DNA of 64,000 bases from Chitinophagaceae bacterium (GTDB lineage Bacteria > Bacteroidota > Bacteroidia > Chitinophagales > Chitinophagaceae). This document shows positions 10,059-19,948 of this stretch, one piece after another. Below the pieces are notes generated by a model. That model had not been told where the DNA came from. It worked only from the letters and a program-made list of their open reading frames with translations, and made no database searches. The stretch is taken from positions 1 through 64,000 of the forward strand of contig SCVK01000305.1 in assembly GCA_004297075.1 (NCBI GenBank). Direction: 5' to 3'. Both the position numbers and the translations under genes were made by a program. Each line of letters begins with the position of its first letter. Positions within the stretch are counted from its first letter, which is position 1.

Positions 10059-11134
10059 GAGGCCGTTTTTATATGTCGGTAAATCCGCTCAAATGGTTCC
10101 GGTTGCAGGAGGCTTCTTTTTTCTATCACCGCCATCCCGCTATCCGAGATCGCCACCAGTACAAGGGCGGCTTTCAGTTTAATAGTGTCGTTTTCGTCAT
10201 CCAGTAAACTCTCTATAAAATTCGCATCTGCCTCTGTTGCCAACGAGCGCATTGCATCCAGTATATAGAGGCGGTTGATCAAAGATTCTTTGTTGAAATA
10301 ACCGAGCAATATATTAGGCGTTTCCTCATCGGCCAGTCTTACCAGTGTTTTCAACGCCTGTGTACGAACCTGGTTATCTGCATGCACCAAACATTGTATC
10401 ACATCATGCCGAACAGCAAATACCTGGTATTCATCGGCCAGTTTCAGCGCAAACACCACTACCGTAGTATTGGCAGCATGCAGCCAGGCAGGAATTTTGT
10501 CTGAGAGATCTTCTTTCTTCGGGTATAAACGTAACTGCTCCAGCAATTTCAACTGTTGCCATTCAGTCAGCGGGTAAGAGATCACATCCAGAAAACGAAG
10601 ACCGGGAAATCCCGTTAAATGAATCACACCCGTCTGTGCTTCCATCCGCACAAATTCATTGGTGCTGTTGGTGTTCTTATAAATCGTTTTCAGAATATCC
10701 TGCTGCTCCATCAGGTACAGCTCCTGTATACCCCTGGCTTTAATATGCCATCGGGTGGTATTACGCAGTTTGGCCAGCGAATCTTCTTTAAAGCCCAGCG
10801 CAACATACAGGGAAACGATATTATCCGTAACCCCACCCGAAAAATTTTTCTTACAGGAAATGAGCTCATTGATCGCAAACTGACGGGCATGTTTATTAAT
10901 GAGAATACGTTTGAAATTTCGGATCATGGTGGGCGTATCCACATCTTCTTCCATGATCACCTGTGTGATCCATTCTTCAATATATTTCCGGATACGCTGG
11001 GTATAAAAGAAATTACGTTTCTGGTTAAAGAGGTAAGCATATATCCCCACTACTACTATTGCAATGCCAATAGACAGAATCTCTGCGCCTTTTAACAACA
11101 TACTGGGCGACATATACTTTTCTATCGTATCCAT
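10055..11134 (-). CDS. Membrane-anchored HEAT-repeat protein
   Basis: N-terminal TM then helical repeats; start chosen at 'MDTIEKYMSPSM'; 4 bp overlap with the downstream GT2 fusion. Confidence 0.7.
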   Translation of the reverse strand: MDTIEKYMSPSMLLKGAEILSIGIAIVVVGIYAYLFNQKRNFFYTQRIRKYIEEWITQVIMEEDVDTPTMIRNFKRILINKHARQFAINELISCKKNFSGGVTDNIVSLYVALGFKEDSLAKLRNTTRWHIKARGIQELYLMEQQDILKTIYKNTNSTNEFVRMEAQTGVIHLTGFPGLRFLDVISYPLTEWQQLKLLEQLRLYPKKEDLSDKIPAWLHAANTTVVVFALKLADEYQVFAVRHDVIQCLVHADNQVRTQALKTLVRLADEETPNILLGYFNKESLINRLYILDAMRSLATEADANFIESLLDDENDTIKLKAALVLVAISDSGMAVIEKRSLLQPEPFERIYRHIKTAS

Positions 11135-11430
11135 TACGGCAGACCGTAACAGGCAGCTCTCCGGTATAAAAGAAAGATATGTTGTAGGGAGGTTCCAGAC
11201 CATTTCAGCTATCAGCAGTCAGAATTGCCGGTGCTTTAAAGTTAGGTTAAACCATGTGATTTTGGTTGATTTCTTATCGTCAGGGAGAACTTTTCGCTGC
11301 GCAGATAACTATTCACATTTACCGGCCGGCAGTTTGAAAATCGTTCTATCTGGAGTAGGTTTGCAAGTAGATACAGATTCTCAAAAAAAGACAGTTGCTG
11401 ACAGCGCCCCTGTCTGTAAAATAATCAACT

Positions 11431-12504
11431 ATGCAATTCCGGAATTTTAAGATGGTCAGTTATGTGGTGTATGGCCGAGGCAGCTTTAACCAGTTAGATG
11501 AGATCCTGGCACCCCAGCGAAAAGGAAACGCTCCCATGATTTTTCTGGTGGATCATTTTTTTGAAAACAAACCCCTTGTTAACCGCATCCCACTGCGCGG
11601 AAAAGATAAAATTGTATTCGTAGATGTTACCTACGAACCCAAAACCACACAGGTTGATGCACTGGCCCAGCTGTTGAAGAACGAGTTCGGTACCATCAGC
11701 GGTGTCATCGGTATTGGTGGCGGCTCGGCCATGGACCTGGCCAAAGCCGTTTCATTGATGATGACCAACCCCGGCTCTTCTGCCGACTACCAGGGATGGG
11801 ACCTTGTAAAACAGCCCGGTGTTTACAAAGCCGGTATACCCACCTTAAGCGGTACCGGCGCCGAAGTGAGCCGCACCACTGTATTAACCGGCCCTACCCG
11901 CAAACTGGGTATGAACAGTGATTTTACCCCTTTCGACCAGATCGTACTCGACCCCGAATTAACCAAAAATGCCCCCGTAAACCAGCGTTTTTACACGGGT
12001 ATGGATTGTTATATCCACTGTATCGAAAGCCTGGAAGGCACATTCCTGAACGAGTTCAGCAAAAGTTACGGCGAAAAAGCCCTGCAGTTATGCCAGAAAG
12101 TGTTTGTAGAAAAAGACCATTGGGATGATGCCTGCGATGACCAGCTGATGATGGCTTCTTATGCCGGAGGTATGAGCATCGCCTATTCGCAGGTGGGCGT
12201 GGCGCATGCGGTAAGTTACGGACTGAGTTACCTGCTCGGCACCAAACACGGCATTGGTAACTGTATTGTGATGAACCACCTCGAAGAATATTATCCCGCC
12301 GGCGTAAAGGAATTCAAATACATGGTGGAAAAAAACAAGATCGAGATCCCACAGGGCATCTGTAAAGGTTTGTCGGAGGAGGATTTTGATAAAATGATGA
12401 ACGTATCCCTCGGCATGAAACCCCTCTGGGAGAATGCCCTTGGCAAAGACTGGGAAAAGATCATGACCCGCGAAAAACTAAGAGCCCTCTACGCTAAACT
12501 GTAA
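11431..12504 (+). CDS. Iron-containing alcohol dehydrogenase, KdnB-like (3-deoxy-manno-octulosonate 8-oxidase)
   Basis: 357 aa; 'GVIGIGGGSAMDLAKA', 'TLSGTGAEVSRT', 'KHGIGNCIVMNHL'; N-terminus 'FKMVSYVVYGRGSFNQL' resembles KdnB from memory. Confidence 0.7.
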   Translation: MQFRNFKMVSYVVYGRGSFNQLDEILAPQRKGNAPMIFLVDHFFENKPLVNRIPLRGKDKIVFVDVTYEPKTTQVDALAQLLKNEFGTISGVIGIGGGSAMDLAKAVSLMMTNPGSSADYQGWDLVKQPGVYKAGIPTLSGTGAEVSRTTVLTGPTRKLGMNSDFTPFDQIVLDPELTKNAPVNQRFYTGMDCYIHCIESLEGTFLNEFSKSYGEKALQLCQKVFVEKDHWDDACDDQLMMASYAGGMSIAYSQVGVAHAVSYGLSYLLGTKHGIGNCIVMNHLEEYYPAGVKEFKYMVEKNKIEIPQGICKGLSEEDFDKMMNVSLGMKPLWENALGKDWEKIMTREKLRALYAKL

Positions 12505-12574
12505 GAATGCGCAACGCCGAACGCCTAACGCTAAACGCTTTTTTCTTGCGTTCCGCGTTAGGCGTTTTGCGTTC
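12505..12574. repeat. Degenerate heptanucleotide repeat (5 units forward, 7-nt T-rich spacer, 4 units inverted)
   Basis: gaatgcg|caacgcc|gaacgcc|taacgct|aaacgct|tttttct|tgcgttc|cgcgtta|ggcgttt|tgcgttc. Confidence 0.8.
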
Positions 12575-12640
12575 AGCCTCATCTCCCTCTTGCATTATTC
12601 AGAACCAATGTGTAGCTTGTGAGAAACAAAAATCTCACAC

Positions 12641-13141
12641 ATGAAAAAACTATGCTTTGTTTTGTTTTCTGCCTTTCTCTTTGCTTCCTGCGGCGATTCG
12701 GCCGGAACCAAAGAAGCCCTGGCCACTGCTTTTAACCTGGATTCTGTTAAAGCAGACATTGATGCCAACAATGCGGCATTTGTAGCAGCCATGAAAAAGG
12801 GAGACTCCGTTGCTGTAGCCGCCTCTTATACCAAAGATGCTTGTATGTTGCCGGCTAATATGCCTAAGTCCTGCGGCACACAGGCAATTATCTCCCTGTT
12901 CAATGGCTTGTACCAGATGGGTATTCAGAACCTGACACTTACTGTAACAGAAATAATCGGTAATGCCGATCTGGTTTCTGAAGAAGGCACTTACGAGATG
13001 TTCACCAACGAAGGGGCTTCTATGGAAAAAGGTAAATATATTGTTACCTGGAAAAAAGAAGATGGTAAATGGAAAAAATACCGCGATATCTTCAACAGCG
13101 ATATGCCTGCGCCACCACCGCCGCCGATGGTCAAAAAATAA
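12641..13141 (+). CDS. DUF4440/SnoaL-like (NTF2 fold) lipoprotein
   Basis: Lipobox 'LFASCGD'; 'AAFVAAMKKGDSVAVAASYTKDACMLPAN'. Confidence 0.75.
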   Translation: MKKLCFVLFSAFLFASCGDSAGTKEALATAFNLDSVKADIDANNAAFVAAMKKGDSVAVAASYTKDACMLPANMPKSCGTQAIISLFNGLYQMGIQNLTLTVTEIIGNADLVSEEGTYEMFTNEGASMEKGKYIVTWKKEDGKWKKYRDIFNSDMPAPPPPPMVKK

Positions 13142-13157
13142 AAATACCATTCCTGCC

Positions 13158-13193
13158 AGAGCCTTTGTGAACCATCACAAAGGCTCTTTTTCT
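13158..13193 (+). terminator. Rho-independent terminator
   Basis: AGAGCCTTTGTG-aaccat-CACAAAGGCTCT followed by T-rich tail. Confidence 0.88.
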
Positions 13194-13266
13194 AGCGATC
13201 GTTCTTCTCTGCGAAAACCGATCACACAAAAAAGTGTTGAAAATCGTTTCTGATTATCTTAGTACC

Positions 13267-13710
13267 ATGAAATACTTCTTCTACCTCCTGCCCGCACTGG
13301 CGGGTTTAACCATTACCACGCAGGCCGGGGTAAACAGCCAGTTACGCTTTGCCGTTAACAATCCCTGGGTGGCCGCCTTCATTTCTTTTCTCGTAGGTAC
13401 ACTGCTGTTGGGATTGATCATTGTTACCACCAAACAACCCGTTCCCTCTTTGTCAGAGCTGAAGAACATTGAACTCTATAAATATAGTGGCGGTGTGCTG
13501 GGAGCCTTTTTTGTAACGGCCATCATCTATGCCGTACCCCGCCTCGGATCGGCCAATGTATTTGCCATGGTAATTGCCGGACAGTTCATCGTGGCATTAT
13601 TGTATGATCATCTGGGCATACTGGGTTTTCCGCAAAACCAGATCAGCTGGGTAAAAGTATTCGGGGTTGTGTTGCTCGTAACGGGTGCCTACCTCGTTGT
13701 AAAAAAATAG
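13267..13710 (+). CDS. DMT-family transporter (YdcZ/DUF606-like)
   Basis: 'TTQAGVNSQLRFAVNNPWVAAFISFLVGTLLL', hydrophobic helices. Confidence 0.85.
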   Translation: MKYFFYLLPALAGLTITTQAGVNSQLRFAVNNPWVAAFISFLVGTLLLGLIIVTTKQPVPSLSELKNIELYKYSGGVLGAFFVTAIIYAVPRLGSANVFAMVIAGQFIVALLYDHLGILGFPQNQISWVKVFGVVLLVTGAYLVVKK

Positions 13711-13712
13711 CG

Positions 13713-13747
13713 AACCGCCACAGTAATTACTGTGGCGGTTTTTTTTC
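13713..13747 (+). terminator. Rho-independent terminator
   Basis: AACCGCCACAGT-aatt-ACTGTGGCGGTT followed by T-tract. Confidence 0.92.
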
Positions 13748-13798
13748 TGTCTGCGAATACTGTAATTTAACAGCCTCCCTAACCAACTTTTCCCTCTC

Positions 13799-16700
13799 AT
13801 GAAAAAACTAACTGCCCTGTTTCTTTGCCTTACTGCATTTGTATTGGCCGAAGCACAACCTTTTTCTCCATCCCTATTTAACAGCATGCAATGGCGCATG
13901 ATTGGTCCACACCGCGGTGGCCGTACCGTAGGTGCCGTTGGTGTGCCCACGCAACCCAGTGTATTTTATATTGGTGTCAATAACGGTGGCGTATGGAAAA
14001 CCAACGACTATGGCCGCACCTGGAAACCCATTTTCGACCAGATGGGTACCGGATCGGTAGGTGATATCGCTGTTGCTGAATCCAATCCCAACGTAGTATA
14101 TGTAGGTTGCGGAGAAGGCATTCAACGACCCGATCTGTCTGTAGGCGATGGGGTGTATAAATCAACCGATGCCGGTAAGACCTGGAAAAACATGGGACTG
14201 AAAGATGGCCAGCAGATCGGTGGCATCGTCATAGATCCCAAAAATGAAAACCGTGTTTTTGTAGCGGTACTGGGGCATCCCTACGGACCCAATACCGAAC
14301 GCGGTGTATACAGAAGCCTCGATGGTGGTAATACCTGGGAGCGTGTATTGTATAAAGATGAGAATACCGGTGCCGTACAGATCAGCTTCGATCCCAATAA
14401 TTCAGATATTTTGTATGCAGACCTCTGGGCGGGCAGACAGGGCCCCTGGGAGAATGGACAGTGGAACGGACCCGAAAGCGGCCTTTATAAATCTACCGAC
14501 GGTGGTAAAACATGGAAACACTTAACCAAGGGATTACCTACCCCTGCACAGGGATTGGGCCGTATCGGTTTTGGCATTGCACCTACTAACAGCAACCGCT
14601 TATACGCAACCGTAGATGCGGGCAGGTATGGCGGCATCTACCGCAGCGATGATGCGGGCGAAAGCTGGCAGCTGATGAGCAGCGATGGCCGCTACTGGGG
14701 CAGGGGCAGCGATTTTGCCGAAGTAAAAGTAGACCCCACCAATGCCGATATCGTGTACAGCGCCAACGTGGTTACCTGGAAATCCGTTGACGGGGCCAAA
14801 ACCTGGACCGGTTTCCGGGGTGCACCGGGTGGAGATGATTATCACCGTATCTGGATCAACCCGCTCAACCCAAAGATCATGCTTATTGCCCTGGACCAGG
14901 GTGGTATTGTAACGGTGAACGGTGGCGAAACCTTTTCTTCTTTTTACAACCAGCCAACGGCGCAGTTCTATCATGTGAGCACCGATAACCAGTTTCCCTA
15001 CAATGTATATGGCGGACAACAGGAGAGTGGTTCGGTGGGCATTACTTCGCGGGGTAACGACGGACAGATCAGTTTCCGCGACTGGCACCCGGTGGGCGTG
15101 GAGGAATATGGATATGTGGCGCCTGATCCGCTGGATCCGAATATTATTTATGGCGGTAAGATCACGAAATATGACAAACGCACCGGCCAGGTACAGAATA
15201 TTGCACCCGAAGCGGTACGCAGTGGTAAATACCGTTTTGTAAGAACCGCACCCGTGCTCTTCTCGCCCATCGATCCCAAAACCTTATACTTTGCCGGTAA
15301 TGTGATCTTTAAAACCCGTGATGGTGGTAACAGCTGGCAAACCATCAGTCCCGATCTTACCCGCGAAAGCTGGGACGTTCCGGCCAGTGTGGGTATTTAC
15401 ACCAGTGAAGACATGAAGAAGATGCCGAGACGTGGTGTGGTGTATACGGTGGCACCATCCTACCAGGACATCAACACCATCTGGGCCGGAACCGATGATG
15501 GTTATATACAGGTTACCCGTGATGGCGGTAAAAACTGGAAAAATGTAACACCACCCGAAATCACTTCCTGGAGTAAGATCTCTTTGATGGATGCAGGGCA
15601 TTTTGATAACAATACCGTGTATGCAGCTGTAAACCGGATCCGTTGCGATGATATGCAGCCTTATGCTTACAAAACACACGATGGTGGTAAAACCTGGCAA
15701 CGCATCACCAACGGGTTACCTGCCAACGAACCTATTAATGTAGTACGTGAAGATCCTAAACGAAAGGGATTATTGTATGCCGGTTCTGAAAATGCCGTGT
15801 ATGTGTCTTTTGATGATGGGGAACACTGGCAATCGCTGCGCCTGAATATGCCCGCCACTTCTATCCGCGATCTCGTGATCAAAGATGATGATCTCGTTCT
15901 CGGCACCCATGGCCGTGGTTTCTGGATCATGGATGATATTACACCGCTGCGACAGATCAGCGCTAACCTTGCCGCCGAAAAAGCCTTGCTATATAAACCA
16001 CAGACCGCCATCCGCGTTCGGTGGAACATGAATACGGACACGCCGATACCGCAGGAAGAACCCGGCGGACAAAACCCACCCGATGGTGCCATCATCAACT
16101 ATTATCTCGCAGAAAAAGCGCAGGGCGAAGTAAGCCTGGAGATTGTTGATGCTGCGGGTAAATCTGTACGCAGATATAGCAGCCTCGATAAACCTTATGA
16201 GATCCCTGAAGTGAATATTCCTTTGTACTGGATCCGTCCGCAACAGATCCTGTCAGCTGAAGCTGGTTCACACCGTTTTTTGTGGGACATGCATTATACG
16301 CCCATTGATGAACCGGTATCTTTCCCAATGACGGCGATTTATCAGAACACAGCTCCTGAAAAAAATTCGCCCTGGGTGTTGCCGGGAACCTACACCGTGA
16401 AGTTGACGGTGAATGGAAAAACATTTACCCAACCATTGACCGTAAAAATGGATCCGCGTGTTACAACCAGTATCGCCGGCCTGCAGCAGCAACACCGTTT
16501 ATCGGTAACCTGTTACGAAGGCAGACTGGCCGCCCGCAAAGCCAAAGAAGAAATCAGCTTAGCAGGTAAACAACTGAAGGACCTGCTGAACAAAGCCGGC
16601 ACCAACAAAGAAACCATCACTAAACTGGAACAGGAACTGGCAGCACTCGAAGGTGTTTCCCGAGGCAGAAGAGGTGGCGGCGGACCGGTAGCCACTTTCG

Positions 16701-16867
16701 GCAGTGCCGAATCCGGCTTTGCTTCTTTACTGGCCATGTTGAACGAAACAGACATGCCGCCTACCACACAAATGGTAAGCGGGGTAAGTCAGGTACAGGC
16801 GCAGTTAAAAGAACTGCAGGGCAAATGGAACGAACTAAACAAGCAAATCACCGCTTTACAGAAATAA
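13799..16867 (+). CDS. Secreted BNR/VPS10(sortilin)-like beta-propeller repeat protein
   Basis: 1022 aa; signal peptide; repeated 'YKSTDAGKTWKN', 'YRSLDGGNTWERV', 'FKTRDGGNSWQTI' BNR motifs. Confidence 0.88.
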   Translation: MKKLTALFLCLTAFVLAEAQPFSPSLFNSMQWRMIGPHRGGRTVGAVGVPTQPSVFYIGVNNGGVWKTNDYGRTWKPIFDQMGTGSVGDIAVAESNPNVVYVGCGEGIQRPDLSVGDGVYKSTDAGKTWKNMGLKDGQQIGGIVIDPKNENRVFVAVLGHPYGPNTERGVYRSLDGGNTWERVLYKDENTGAVQISFDPNNSDILYADLWAGRQGPWENGQWNGPESGLYKSTDGGKTWKHLTKGLPTPAQGLGRIGFGIAPTNSNRLYATVDAGRYGGIYRSDDAGESWQLMSSDGRYWGRGSDFAEVKVDPTNADIVYSANVVTWKSVDGAKTWTGFRGAPGGDDYHRIWINPLNPKIMLIALDQGGIVTVNGGETFSSFYNQPTAQFYHVSTDNQFPYNVYGGQQESGSVGITSRGNDGQISFRDWHPVGVEEYGYVAPDPLDPNIIYGGKITKYDKRTGQVQNIAPEAVRSGKYRFVRTAPVLFSPIDPKTLYFAGNVIFKTRDGGNSWQTISPDLTRESWDVPASVGIYTSEDMKKMPRRGVVYTVAPSYQDINTIWAGTDDGYIQVTRDGGKNWKNVTPPEITSWSKISLMDAGHFDNNTVYAAVNRIRCDDMQPYAYKTHDGGKTWQRITNGLPANEPINVVREDPKRKGLLYAGSENAVYVSFDDGEHWQSLRLNMPATSIRDLVIKDDDLVLGTHGRGFWIMDDITPLRQISANLAAEKALLYKPQTAIRVRWNMNTDTPIPQEEPGGQNPPDGAIINYYLAEKAQGEVSLEIVDAAGKSVRRYSSLDKPYEIPEVNIPLYWIRPQQILSAEAGSHRFLWDMHYTPIDEPVSFPMTAIYQNTAPEKNSPWVLPGTYTVKLTVNGKTFTQPLTVKMDPRVTTSIAGLQQQHRLSVTCYEGRLAARKAKEEISLAGKQLKDLLNKAGTNKETITKLEQELAALEGVSRGRRGGGGPVATFGSAESGFASLLAMLNETDMPPTTQMVSGVSQVQAQLKELQGKWNELNKQITALQK

Positions 16868-16900
16868 TGTATCCGCTGCCATAGGGCAGTCAGAAGAAAA

Positions 16901-16936
16901 TAAAAAAGAAATCTCCACCAAACGGAGATTTCTTTT
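16901..16936 (+). terminator. Rho-independent terminator
   Basis: GAAATCTCC-accaaac-GGAGATTTC flanked by A-run and T-run. Confidence 0.88.
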
Positions 16937-16951
16937 TTATTTTACCTCACT

Positions 16952-16975
16952 GATATTGGTCGCCAGACCAACATC
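16952..16975. repeat. Palindromic element GATATTGGTC-gcca-GACCAACATC
   Basis: 10 bp arms, one mismatch; second copy at 18239. Confidence 0.75.
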
Positions 16976-17015
16976 CATCACCAACACTTCTCATTCACAA
17001 CAACAATATCTCACT

Positions 17016-17462
17016 ATGGAAACCATCGAACTACTCAAAACAACCCGTGATAAAACATTAGCTTTTTACGATCTGCCCGAATCGGAGTTGGCTAAAACCT
17101 ATGGCCCCGGTAAATGGTCCATCCGCCAGATCCTGAACCATCTCGCCGATACAGAGATCGTATTGAATGAAAGGATCCGCAGGGCCATTGCAGAACTGCA
17201 TCCCTTTGTGGTGGTGTTTGACCAGGAACGCTGGAGTGAGCAACTGGATTACAATACCTATCCATTGGCCATCAGCAAAGCTGTTTTTGCCGCTGTCAGA
17301 ACTTCGATTATTTATCTTGCTGAAAAACACTATGCGGGTTCGGAACAGAAAACATTTTTTCATACCGCCGCCGGTATCCGCACATTACAACAGGAATTTG
17401 ATAAAGTAGCGCAGCATAATTTTGATCATATCAAACAGATAGAGATCGCGCTGGCATCCTGA
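17016..17462 (+). CDS. DinB-family protein
   Basis: 'GPGKWSIRQILNHLADTEIVLNERIRRAIAE'; conserved His residues. Confidence 0.85.
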   Translation: METIELLKTTRDKTLAFYDLPESELAKTYGPGKWSIRQILNHLADTEIVLNERIRRAIAELHPFVVVFDQERWSEQLDYNTYPLAISKAVFAAVRTSIIYLAEKHYAGSEQKTFFHTAAGIRTLQQEFDKVAQHNFDHIKQIEIALAS

Positions 17463-17561
17463 TGTAGGTTAACTTCGGCTTAAGGCCCTGATATTGTATT
17501 CTTGTATAAAGATTTTAAGAACTCCCTGAAGGACTATGTTTGTGGTTTAACTTCATACCCT

Positions 17562-18221
17562 ATGATTACCAGAAGTTTTTTAGTGACTTACCTGGTGGCT
17601 TTGACATACTTCTCTAATGCTCAACAGAACAAAGAAGTTTTTTTTGTCGAAGCTGCAGCCGGAGTGTTTAAATGGAGCACCAATTCTAATGACTTGCATT
17701 CACACCCCTTTATCGGGAATCTGAGAGTTGGTTACCTCGCTAAAAACAGGTTGGCATATGGAATTGAGTATAATCATCTCATCTATAAACAACCCTATTC
17801 CAGGCGATCACCTTTACAGCAAGGAGGAGGATCTAATCGGATGAATGTTGGAACGACTACGGACGTCTATAACTCCATTGGTGTATTTTCTGAATACCGG
17901 GCAAAAATGGGGTCCAGACTACAATTTGTACCTGGAATCTTCTTGCATTATCTTAAAAACAAATATGCCAGTAAAGGTGAAACATACCAGGACGGGGTTC
18001 CAATAGGCATTCCCTTTGAACGAGGCACAGTTTATGGATATATTGCCAGAGCAGGACTTTCATTGACTTTCAACTACACAATTAGCTCCGCTACTGTAGT
18101 TACCTTTCGATTTCTGGATTTGGAGCATCGTTTTGGAAAATATGATAACAGCTCTTTTCTTGCCATTTCACCAGCCTTGGGAATTCAATGTTACTTACCT
18201 ACCAAATCACAACAACGATAA
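17562..18221 (+). CDS. Outer-membrane beta-barrel protein, unknown function
   Basis: Signal peptide 'MITRSFLVTYLVALTYFSNAQ', alternating aromatic strands. Confidence 0.6.
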   Translation: MITRSFLVTYLVALTYFSNAQQNKEVFFVEAAAGVFKWSTNSNDLHSHPFIGNLRVGYLAKNRLAYGIEYNHLIYKQPYSRRSPLQQGGGSNRMNVGTTTDVYNSIGVFSEYRAKMGSRLQFVPGIFLHYLKNKYASKGETYQDGVPIGIPFERGTVYGYIARAGLSLTFNYTISSATVVTFRFLDLEHRFGKYDNSSFLAISPALGIQCYLPTKSQQR

Positions 18222-18238
18222 AATATATTCTGGCAGCC

Positions 18239-18262
18239 GATGTTTGTCGCCTGACCAACATC
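18239..18262. repeat. Palindromic element GATGTTTGTC-gcct-GACCAACATC
   Basis: 10 bp arms, one mismatch; pairs with the copy at 16952. Confidence 0.75.
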
Positions 18263-18269
18263 ACACCCA

Positions 18270-19223
18270 TCATTTTTTTTGCAAAAACGGAACCAGCGCC
18301 CGCGCAAAATCCCAGGGTACTTCTTCCATCGGCACATGCCCTATACCTTTTAATATGATCAGTTCGCTTCCCTTAATATCATTATGAAACTGGGTCGCAT
18401 TAGATACCGGTATCAAATGATCCTGATCGCCCCATATAATCAGTGTGGGAATCTGTATCGTTCGGATCTGTGCAGAAGCATCTTCGCCCAAACCCAGTTG
18501 CATCCGGTCTATCAGCGCCTGCCGGTTGCCTGCACGTAAGGTCATATCGGAATACAGATCTACCAATGCATCTGTAACACGGCGTTTGTCTCCATATACA
18601 TCTTCTACGCTTTTACGCACCAGCTGTATGGGGGTGATCCATTTTACCAGGTTATTCACCACCGGCATTTTAGCCAGGCGAAAACCGAGTGGCAGTTCTA
18701 TTTTGTCTTTGGGTATATAACCACCCGCATCCACCAGCACCAGTTTGTTTACTTTGGCCGGATACCGAATCGCATAATGCCAGGCAATGGCACCGCCCAG
18801 CGAGTTGCCGGCGATCACACAATGACGAACGCCCAACCGGATCAATACCGAATCTACAAAACGGGTATACATGTTCATGCTGTAATCCCTTTGTGGATGC
18901 GGGCCCGTGAGGGCAAAACCCGGCAGGTCAAAACGGATGATGCGGCGCAGCGGGCCCAGCAGTAAAGCGGTACTATCCCAGGTAAACAGGGAAGAAGATG
19001 TGCCGTGTATCAATACCAGTGGTACCGTATCGTTCCGGTTTCCTTCATCGCGGTAATGTACCCGCATGCCCATCAGGTTCATGAACTGCGAGGGGGGCTG
19101 GCCATATTTTTGCACCAGTATTTCTGCCGGAAGATCTTTTTTACCAAAAAACAGGCCGGCCAGCAATACCATTACCAGTAAGCATAACACCAGGCGAACT
19201 ATCCAACGAAACAGGAAGCGCAT
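18270..19223 (-). CDS. Alpha/beta hydrolase
   Basis: 'LVLIHGTSSSLFTWDS', 'VIAGNSLGGAIAWHYA', 'LIIWGDQDHLIPVS'. Confidence 0.92.
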   Translation of the reverse strand: MRFLFRWIVRLVLCLLVMVLLAGLFFGKKDLPAEILVQKYGQPPSQFMNLMGMRVHYRDEGNRNDTVPLVLIHGTSSSLFTWDSTALLLGPLRRIIRFDLPGFALTGPHPQRDYSMNMYTRFVDSVLIRLGVRHCVIAGNSLGGAIAWHYAIRYPAKVNKLVLVDAGGYIPKDKIELPLGFRLAKMPVVNNLVKWITPIQLVRKSVEDVYGDKRRVTDALVDLYSDMTLRAGNRQALIDRMQLGLGEDASAQIRTIQIPTLIIWGDQDHLIPVSNATQFHNDIKGSELIILKGIGHVPMEEVPWDFARALVPFLQKK

Positions 19224-19309
19224 ACGATCGGTTTGCCGGTAAGTTATAAAAATTACCGGCGAAAGCCATACAACAAAAATCCTGTTGGAAAAACCGGGTA
19301 TGCACCTTC

Positions 19310-19780
19310 TTACGCAACCGTACAAACCGGCTCATGCCGTACCGGGAAATTAACCGAGTTGGCAATAAAACAATATTGGTGTGCTTTGGTATGCAGTGCA
19401 TTGGCCGTATCAATCATAGAGGCATGGGTTACCACCACCTGCGGACGCAAAATCACTTCTGTAAAATGACCGCTTCCGTTAGATGTTTCCGCCATCGTAC
19501 CTACGGCATGATCTGTATACGCCGTAACGATCACTTCTGCTTCGGAACAAAAATGCAGGAACCATAACATATGGCAGGCCGACAAAGAAGCCAGCAGCAG
19601 GTCTTCCGGATTGTGTTTGGTTTTATCACCACGAAAGGCAGGGTCTGAAGAACCCTGTATTCCAGCTTTATTCTCTACCCTGATCTCGTGACTTCTTTCA
19701 TAAGACCGGTAAGATTGTGTACCGGTACCGGTATTGCCCGTCCACTCAGTAGTTACGGCATAATGATGTTCTCTTTCCAT
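19310..19780 (-). CDS. OsmC-family protein
   Basis: 'NPEDLLLASLSACHMLWFLHFC', 'HTKAHQYCFIANSVNFPV'. Confidence 0.9.
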   Translation of the reverse strand: MEREHHYAVTTEWTGNTGTGTQSYRSYERSHEIRVENKAGIQGSSDPAFRGDKTKHNPEDLLLASLSACHMLWFLHFCSEAEVIVTAYTDHAVGTMAETSNGSGHFTEVILRPQVVVTHASMIDTANALHTKAHQYCFIANSVNFPVRHEPVCTVA

Positions 19781-19948
19781 GCAAAGGTTTTAAAGGAAAA
19801 GGTGAAGGGGCAGGTAAAATTCCAGAAAAAACCATTCATAGCAAAACCGTTCATGTAAGGTTGCTGTATATCCTGTATTTTCTTTTATTGTCCGAAGCAA
19901 AACTTATCAGGCTATCCTTACCCTTTCCGGATATTTGGGGGAGAGCGT

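Noticed and set aside
11204-11430. Possible tRNA or small RNA before the KdnB-like gene
   Set aside because: No cloverleaf or stable hairpin found by eye
12650-13150. 166 aa minus-strand ORF
   Set aside because: Mirror of the DUF4440-like lipoprotein frame, which has a lipobox and a terminator on the plus strand
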